Positions 57,788 to 64,000 of a stretch of 64,000 bases of DNA are shown here, one piece after another. A program made the translations under genes and the position numbers. The number at the start of each line of letters is the position of its first letter. Position 1 is the first letter of the stretch. The notes below the pieces were generated by a model. It searched no databases. It was not told the DNA's origin and worked only from the letters and a program-made list of their open reading frames with translations. The stretch comes from Acinetobacter tjernbergiae DSM 14971 = CIP 107465 (GTDB taxonomy: Bacteria > Pseudomonadota > Gammaproteobacteria > Pseudomonadales > Moraxellaceae): contig NZ_KB894355.1 in assembly GCF_000374425.1 (NCBI RefSeq), positions 124,001 through 188,000 on the forward strand, in the 5' to 3' direction.

Positions 57788-58846
57788 TTATTTTTTTATT
57801 TTCTGTTCTTTCTTAACCAAATACATCTTTGCATCTGCTTCATGAATTAACTTCGATGCTTCTAAATAACCATCAACATGATCGGTTTGTTTGACACCTA
57901 TACTGAGCGTAATATTTGGTTCAATTTGGTAAACATATTTCAGTAATCTAGGAACAAAGCTCTCAATTGCTTGTTGTTCTGTACAACGCGGAAATACGAT
58001 ACAAAACTCATCTCCCCCGCATCTAAAACAATGATCATCTAGTCGTGCAACATATCGTATGCCATCAGCCACTATCTTTAATATCTGATCACCCTTGGAA
58101 TGCCCAAAACTATCATTAATCTTTTTAAAATCATTAATATCAATAAATACAACGGTCACGGGCTCTAAAGCTCGCTCAGCCGTACAAATCGTAGCATTCA
58201 AAATACGATTTAAATGACGAACATTTAATAATCCAGTTAATGGATCCGTTTGCGACAACGCTTCCATTTGCTCAGCTCGATCTTCCAAAACAGTTGCATA
58301 TTGCTCAATCTTTTCTTTAGAACTTTTCAACTCACTGACTAGGCTCCATACATAAGTTTCGACTACCAAGGAAATATCAAACATAAATAACTTTTCTAAA
58401 GTTGAGCGAACTTGTTGAAATTCTTCAGTATCCCCCAATTGTTGGTAAATCAAGGAAATAAGCATGGTTTTTAAATGATAAATAGCTGATAAATATAATT
58501 TTGGTTCCACACCGATTCGTTTATGCACCAACCCTATCCGTAAACGATTATTGACATAATTTGCATCATAATTCCCTAAAAATAACTGTGCCAAATATTC
58601 ACGCTGCGCGCGCTGTAATCGTGATAGCGTATCAACATCACCAATTAAGATAGCAATTTCAGAAACTGAGGTTTGTTGTTCATAAAACTCGATAACAACC
58701 TGATCAAGTAAATGTTCTAACTTTGATCCCAACTCCACCAATTGCTGTAATTCTTTATTCGTTAAAGACAGCAGTGATTTTCTATATTCTATTTCTTCAC
58801 TGGAAATATGCATTTGCTTCATTAATGTTTGATCCGTTGGCTTCAT
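57788..58846 (-). CDS. Globin-coupled diguanylate cyclase (GGDEF protein)
   Basis: This 352-residue signalling protein makes cyclic di-GMP. The N-terminal domain (about 10-165) resembles the protoglobin sensor of DosC-type proteins, with the probable haem-binding His108 in RIGLVHKRIGVEPKLYL. A short coiled coil (165-200) leads to the GGDEF domain, with active site GGDEF at 277-281. An intact RxxD inhibitory site (R268-x-x-D271) lies 5 residues before it. No EAL domain is present. An oxygen- or NO-responsive cyclase is the likely role. Confidence 0.9.
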   Translation of the reverse strand: MKPTDQTLMKQMHISSEEIEYRKSLLSLTNKELQQLVELGSKLEHLLDQVVIEFYEQQTSVSEIAILIGDVDTLSRLQRAQREYLAQLFLGNYDANYVNNRLRIGLVHKRIGVEPKLYLSAIYHLKTMLISLIYQQLGDTEEFQQVRSTLEKLFMFDISLVVETYVWSLVSELKSSKEKIEQYATVLEDRAEQMEALSQTDPLTGLLNVRHLNRILNATICTAERALEPVTVVFIDINDFKKINDSFGHSKGDQILKIVADGIRYVARLDDHCFRCGGDEFCIVFPRCTEQQAIESFVPRLLKYVYQIEPNITLSIGVKQTDHVDGYLEASKLIHEADAKMYLVKKEQKIKK

Positions 58847-59502
58847 CCCTATTCACCTTTCACCAAACAAGCTCTATTTAGACCAATAAAGCTATGTTGC
58901 AATAATTACAATTAATTACTCATGCTCGTCTGAGCACATGGGAGGACTCAGTTCTAGGCGCATGCTTACGACTTTATCGAGTTAAAATGAGTAAAAATCA
59001 AGCATAACTAACAGTTTTGGTCATACGATTAAACTCGTTTTATACCCTATTGAAACGGCTAAATATAAGAAACCAATATAAAACCTTAGCACTTCACTTA
59101 TTTACCTAGTTTTAAAGCAAGAAATAAGCCAAACAAAATCACAAATAAACAAAAACAGTGATGTAATAATCATTTTTATTTCAGATTTAGATACACATAT
59201 CCATAGCTCAAAATTTTGTTAGCTTCTCAAACTGATTAGACCTAAGACGTTAATCACTAAAGCAATCGAAAAGACACCGATAACAATTGTTTTATAAGGG
59301 AAATTTATATTTTTTCCTTTACGAACAATCAAAAAATATAGTCTCTACAACAATAGATGACCCTAGCGTCACGGCTTGATACAACTTGTTATGTCCTTTT
59401 TGGATATAGTTATCGTAAGATTAGCGAAGTATTTTGTGCGCCACACCGCACACACGCTTTATGACATCAACTCAGAATCCTCCACAACAAGGGAGATCAG
59501 GC
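58847..59502. other. Long intergenic region upstream of fadB
   Basis: The 656 nt hold the promoters of the divergent cyclase and fadBA genes and an AT-rich core. A minus-strand 37-codon frame (59219-59332) encodes a hydrophobic peptide (KTIVIGVFSIALVINVLGL) starting at TTG. It may be the tail of a decayed membrane-protein gene. I recognise no operator by eye. Confidence 0.5.
59219..59332 (-). pseudogene. Possible remnant of a small membrane-protein gene
   Basis: The frame has 37 codons plus stop, starting at TTG; an in-frame TAG lies just upstream. The sequence NFPYKTIVIGVFSIALVINV has one membrane-helix-like segment. No ribosome binding site is visible. It could be a remnant or chance. Confidence 0.25.
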
Positions 59503-61656
59503 ATGATCCACGCTGGCAATGCCATTACCGTCCAAATGCTTGCGGACGGAATTGCAGAATTCCGCTTTGACTTACAAGGTGAGTCGGTTAATAAATTTAA
59601 CCGTGCAACCATCGAAGACTTCCAAGCAGCGATTGCTGCAGTGAAAGCCAATAACGACATTAAAGGTTTAGTGGTTACCTCTGGTAAATCAACGTTTATC
59701 GTTGGTGCAGATATCACTGAATTTGGCGACAACTTTGCCGCTGGTGAACAGGCAATTGTTGATTGGCTTATGCCAGTACATGACGTCTTCAATAGCTTTG
59801 AAGATTTAGACATGCCTAAAGTTGTTGCTATTAACGGCACAGCACTTGGTGGCGGTTTTGAAATGTGCTTAGTGTGTGACTATCGCGTCATGTCTGAGCA
59901 AGCCCAAGTTGGCTTACCAGAAATCAAACTCGGTATCTATCCTGGTTTTGGTGGTAGCGTACGTTTAAGCCGCGTCATCGGTATCGACAATGCTGTTGAA
60001 TGGATGGCAATGGCGAATCCTAAAAAACCAGCTGCTGCACTTAAAGATGGTGCGGTAGATGCGGTTGTTGCTGCTGACAAATTACAAGAAGCTGCTGTTG
60101 ACTTAGTGAAACAAGCACTTGCTGGTCGTTTGAACTGGAAAGCAAAACGTCAAGAAAAATTAGACGCAATCAAATTGAACCCGCTTGAACAAATGATGGC
60201 GTTCAATACAGCGAAAGGTGCGGTACTTGCTAAAGCAAATCCTGCACAATACCCTGCGCCTAAATTGTTACTTGACTCATTACAAGCAGGTGCAAGCCTA
60301 ACGCGTGATGATGCATTAAAAGCAGAAGCTCAAGGTTTTGCTAAAGCAGCAATTACTCCACAAGCAGGCGCATTGATTGGTTTATTCATCAATGACCAAG
60401 TTGTGAAGAAAACTGCGAAGAAATATGAGAAAGGTGCTCACCCTGTAAACCAAGCAGCTGTATTAGGTGCGGGTATCATGGGTGGTGGTATTGCTTACCA
60501 AACGGCAAGCAAAGGCACACCAATCATCATGAAAGATATTGGTAACCCTCAACTTGCACTTGGTATGAAAGAAGCGAATGGCTTACTGACCAAGCAAGTT
60601 GAACGCAAGAAAATGAAACCTGCGCAAATGGGTGAAACACTTGCTCGCATCCGCCCTACTTTAAGCTACGATGAGTTTAAAGAAGTGGATATCGTGATCG
60701 AAGCCGTGACTGAAAATCCAAAAGTAAAAGAAATCGTGCTTGCTGATACAGAAAAACATGTTCGTGAAAACACGATCATTGCTTCTAACACGTCTACGAT
60801 TTCAATTACACGTTTGGCAAAAGCATTACAACGTCCTGAAAACTTTGTTGGTATGCACTTCTTTAACCCAGTACACATGATGCCATTGGTAGAAGTGATC
60901 CGTGGTGAGAAGACATCTGATGAAGCGATTGCAACCACTGTTGTTCTTGCTCAGAAAATGGGTAAAACACCAATCGTTGTCAACGACTGCCCAGGCTTCT
61001 TAGTTAACCGTGTATTGTTCCCTTACTTTGGTGCATTCGACCTTCTTGTAAAAGATGGCGCGGATTTCCAACAAGTGGATAATGTGATGGCGAAATTCGG
61101 CTGGCCTATGGGTCCTGCATACTTGATCGACGTTGTGGGTATCGATACAGGTGTTCATGGCGCAGAAGTTATGGCTGAAGGTTTCCCTGACCGTATGAAG
61201 CCAGACTACAAAGGTTCTATCGAAGCTATGTACGAAGCAAAACGTCTTGGTCAAAAGAATGACGTTGGTTTCTACAAATACGTGTTAGACAAGAAAGGTA
61301 AGAAAGCGAAAACTGTTGATCCAACAGCTTACGAAATTATTGCACCTTTCATCACTGGTGAAAAACGCGAATTTGATAACCAAGAAATCATTGACCGTAT
61401 GATGCTTGCTTTCTGTAACGAAACAGTTCGTTGCTTAGAAGACAACATCGTTGCAACTGCTTCTGAAGCAGATATGGCGATGATCATGGGTGTAGGTTTC
61501 CCTCCATTCCGTGGTGGTCCATGCCGTTACATCGACCAAACAGGTGTTGCTGAATACGTTGCGCTTTGCGACAAATATGCACACTTAGGTAAAGCTTATG
61601 AAGCGCCACAGATGTTGCGTGACATGGCTGCTAACAACAAAAAATTCTACGGTTAA
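59503..61656 (+). CDS. fadB: Fatty acid oxidation complex subunit alpha FadB
   Basis: This multifunctional enoyl-CoA hydratase / 3-hydroxyacyl-CoA dehydrogenase of beta-oxidation has 717 residues. The N-terminal crotonase domain has [35 protein letters not shown] and [15 protein letters not shown]. The dehydrogenase Rossmann motif [15 protein letters not shown] is near residue 325, and the [15 protein letters not shown] region is present. The start ATG 59503 has GGGAGA 6 nt upstream; an in-frame ATG at 59434 lacks this. It is followed 12 nt later by fadA. Confidence 0.97.
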   Translation: MIHAGNAITVQMLADGIAEFRFDLQGESVNKFNRATIEDFQAAIAAVKANNDIKGLVVTSGKSTFIVGADITEFGDNFAAGEQAIVDWLMPVHDVFNSFEDLDMPKVVAINGTALGGGFEMCLVCDYRVMSEQAQVGLPEIKLGIYPGFGGSVRLSRVIGIDNAVEWMAMANPKKPAAALKDGAVDAVVAADKLQEAAVDLVKQALAGRLNWKAKRQEKLDAIKLNPLEQMMAFNTAKGAVLAKANPAQYPAPKLLLDSLQAGASLTRDDALKAEAQGFAKAAITPQAGALIGLFINDQVVKKTAKKYEKGAHPVNQAAVLGAGIMGGGIAYQTASKGTPIIMKDIGNPQLALGMKEANGLLTKQVERKKMKPAQMGETLARIRPTLSYDEFKEVDIVIEAVTENPKVKEIVLADTEKHVRENTIIASNTSTISITRLAKALQRPENFVGMHFFNPVHMMPLVEVIRGEKTSDEAIATTVVLAQKMGKTPIVVNDCPGFLVNRVLFPYFGAFDLLVKDGADFQQVDNVMAKFGWPMGPAYLIDVVGIDTGVHGAEVMAEGFPDRMKPDYKGSIEAMYEAKRLGQKNDVGFYKYVLDKKGKKAKTVDPTAYEIIAPFITGEKREFDNQEIIDRMMLAFCNETVRCLEDNIVATASEADMAMIMGVGFPPFRGGPCRYIDQTGVAEYVALCDKYAHLGKAYEAPQMLRDMAANNKKFYG

Positions 61657-61668
61657 GGAGCAACGTGA

Positions 61669-62841
<1,173 letters not shown>

Positions 62842-62860
62842 TCAACACTGAGATAAAAAG

Positions 62861-62886
62861 AACCCCGCTTATTGCGGGGTTTCTTT
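62861..62886 (+). terminator. Intrinsic terminator of fadBA (possibly bidirectional)
   Basis: AACCCCGC-ttatt-GCGGGGTT is followed by TCTTTTT. On the other strand the gene at 62887 ends immediately before it, so both convergent transcripts may use it. Confidence 0.9.
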
Positions 62887-64000
62887 TTAAGAGTTTGATT
62901 TAAAATTTTTTACAAAATTTGCAATATGCTCCATTCCATCAAACGTGGAGGGAATTTTTTCATCTGAAGAAACAATCGAAGAAAATATAAGATTCTCGAA
63001 CTTTTCGAAACCTTCTTTATTTGCTACTTTTAATTCTTTAGATTTTTCTGCATAACTTTGAATAAATTGACACAAAGTCATGCGTAATTCTAATTGCATG
63101 ATTTGAGATTTTATCGATCTAATATTATGTAAAATAATTCTAAAAAACCAAAAGAGAATAAATAATAGTGTAATTGATGGTAAAGCTAAAACTACTAAGT
63201 GTACGGTCTTAAAATTTTCGTCAAAATTATTGAATAACCAAATAAACTCAACATTAGGTATTCCTGCCATAAAAAATATGAGAATGTAATACTGAATATT
63301 GAGTCCAAATAGCTCATCATCTTTATTTTTTTTAAGCTGAGAAAAGCCTTGATATAAACCCACAAAATTAAAAGCTGTCTGATAAGTATCTAATTTATCT
63401 TTAAGATTTTTTACAGCTGATTCTTTCTGCTCGTACTCAATATTCCAAGTATCAATTTTGGCAATTGACTCATCTTTTGTTCTAATAAATTCCTCAACCT
63501 TATTAATATCTGTACTTTTCATTGCACGTGATATAGCTAGAGCATGCTCAGAATGAAACTCATCTTGCATAATCAATGTTGGTAAATCATCAAAAAGATC
63601 TAAACACCAAGCTGATTTGTCAAGAAACTGACCTCTATTTTCTCTAACCAACTTATTTAAAAAATAATACTCGTGACCTTGATCAATATAAAAGTTACCT
63701 CTAAAACTCAGTTCTTTGAAATAAATTATTAAAAATATAGCCAACCGATGTAAACGGACGACTTCATCATCTTTTCCAAAATTTGCAAATCCGCCATCCC
63801 AAGCTCTTTCGAGCTTTAAGCCTGCAAAATTTCGACATGTAATAAGTCGATTATTGAGCGTGCTTATAAAAGAACTATCATTTATATTGCTATGAAGAGC
63901 TAAAAGTGCTTTAGCTAACTCCCCATTAAAACCATCGTGTTCGACATACTTTTCAGCAATATTCAGAATTTTTTGTATCGCTTTTAAAGATTCTTGAATA
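62887..64000 (-). CDS. Hypothetical membrane protein, 5' end beyond the right edge
   Basis: This reading frame stays open from its stop at 62887 to the window edge at 64000, giving about 370 codons. The true start lies outside. The protein is mostly hydrophilic and helical. Two membrane segments lie near the middle (IQYYILIFFMAGIPNVEFIW and VHLVVLALPSITLLFILFWF), after a coiled-coil-like stretch (EQKESAVKNLKDKLDTYQTA). The C-terminus (LRMTLCQFIQSYAEKSKEL) is helical. It is clearly more AT-rich than fadBA and may be accessory. No family is recognised. Confidence 0.65.
   Translation of the reverse strand, partial: IQESLKAIQKILNIAEKYVEHDGFNGELAKALLALHSNINDSSFISTLNNRLITCRNFAGLKLERAWDGGFANFGKDDEVVRLHRLAIFLIIYFKELSFRGNFYIDQGHEYYFLNKLVRENRGQFLDKSAWCLDLFDDLPTLIMQDEFHSEHALAISRAMKSTDINKVEEFIRTKDESIAKIDTWNIEYEQKESAVKNLKDKLDTYQTAFNFVGLYQGFSQLKKNKDDELFGLNIQYYILIFFMAGIPNVEFIWLFNNFDENFKTVHLVVLALPSITLLFILFWFFRIILHNIRSIKSQIMQLELRMTLCQFIQSYAEKSKELKVANKEGFEKFENLIFSSIVSSDEKIPSTFDGMEHIANFVKNFKSNS

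Overview
The window looks like a stretch of an Acinetobacter chromosome (Moraxellaceae, Gammaproteobacteria). The evidence is a moderately AT-rich sequence, a two-domain polyphosphate:AMP phosphotransferase of the Acinetobacter type, the UbiE-UbiJ-UbiB trio with a long UbiE N-terminal extension, an A-B fused Mrp antiporter, type IV pilus pilB-pilC-pilD followed by coaE, and FadB/FadA of the usual gamma-proteobacterial form. The species cannot be fixed from the sequence alone. Most of the window is core genome. I see no insertion sequence, prophage or CRISPR array.

Layout. 1-8106 is the recC-recB-recD recombination and repair cluster on the minus strand; recD runs off the left edge. 8289-11156 holds a small membrane-associated protein, polyphosphate:AMP phosphotransferase and a hypothetical protein. 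11348-14612 is the ubiquinone operon ubiE-ubiJ-ubiB. 14733-17136 holds a flavin monooxygenase, a VOC-fold protein, a GC-rich palindromic repeat and an orphan membrane protein. 17219-20904 is hisIE followed closely by a compact UvrD-like helicase and a RecF/OLD-like ATPase. 21978-28193 is the Mrp cation/proton antiporter operon, preceded by a structured leader. 28857-34029 is rimP-nusA-infB-rbfA (minus strand), with two identical initiator tRNA genes, tRNA-Leu(GAG), secG and tpiA upstream of it. 36162-40589 is pilB-pilC-pilD-coaE. 40586-45893 holds a DMT transporter, rlmB, ppnP, recN, algH and ruvX. 46165-50728 is a FUSC/DUF1656/HlyD efflux operon with a divergent IclR-type regulator. 50948-58846 (all minus) holds a beta-propeller-like protein, pgsA, a thioesterase, uvrC, a lipoprotein, an LpxO-like hydroxylase and a globin-coupled diguanylate cyclase. 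59503-62841 is fadB-fadA. The right edge carries a 5'-truncated AT-rich membrane-protein gene of unknown function.

The least ordinary items are these: (i) a double-hairpin GC-rich palindromic element sitting in frame inside recC; (ii) four DnaA-box-like 9-mers, spaced 12/24/24 bp, over the recB-recD junction and the recD start; (iii) the helicase plus degenerate ATPase pair, which superficially resembles two-gene defence modules but has a Walker B glutamate-to-glutamine change and no TOPRIM domain; (iv) the hairpin-rich leader of the Mrp operon; and (v) a palindrome with 10-bp direct flanking repeats downstream of ruvX. I did not find an unmistakable new system. The strongest candidates are given with the tests that would settle them.
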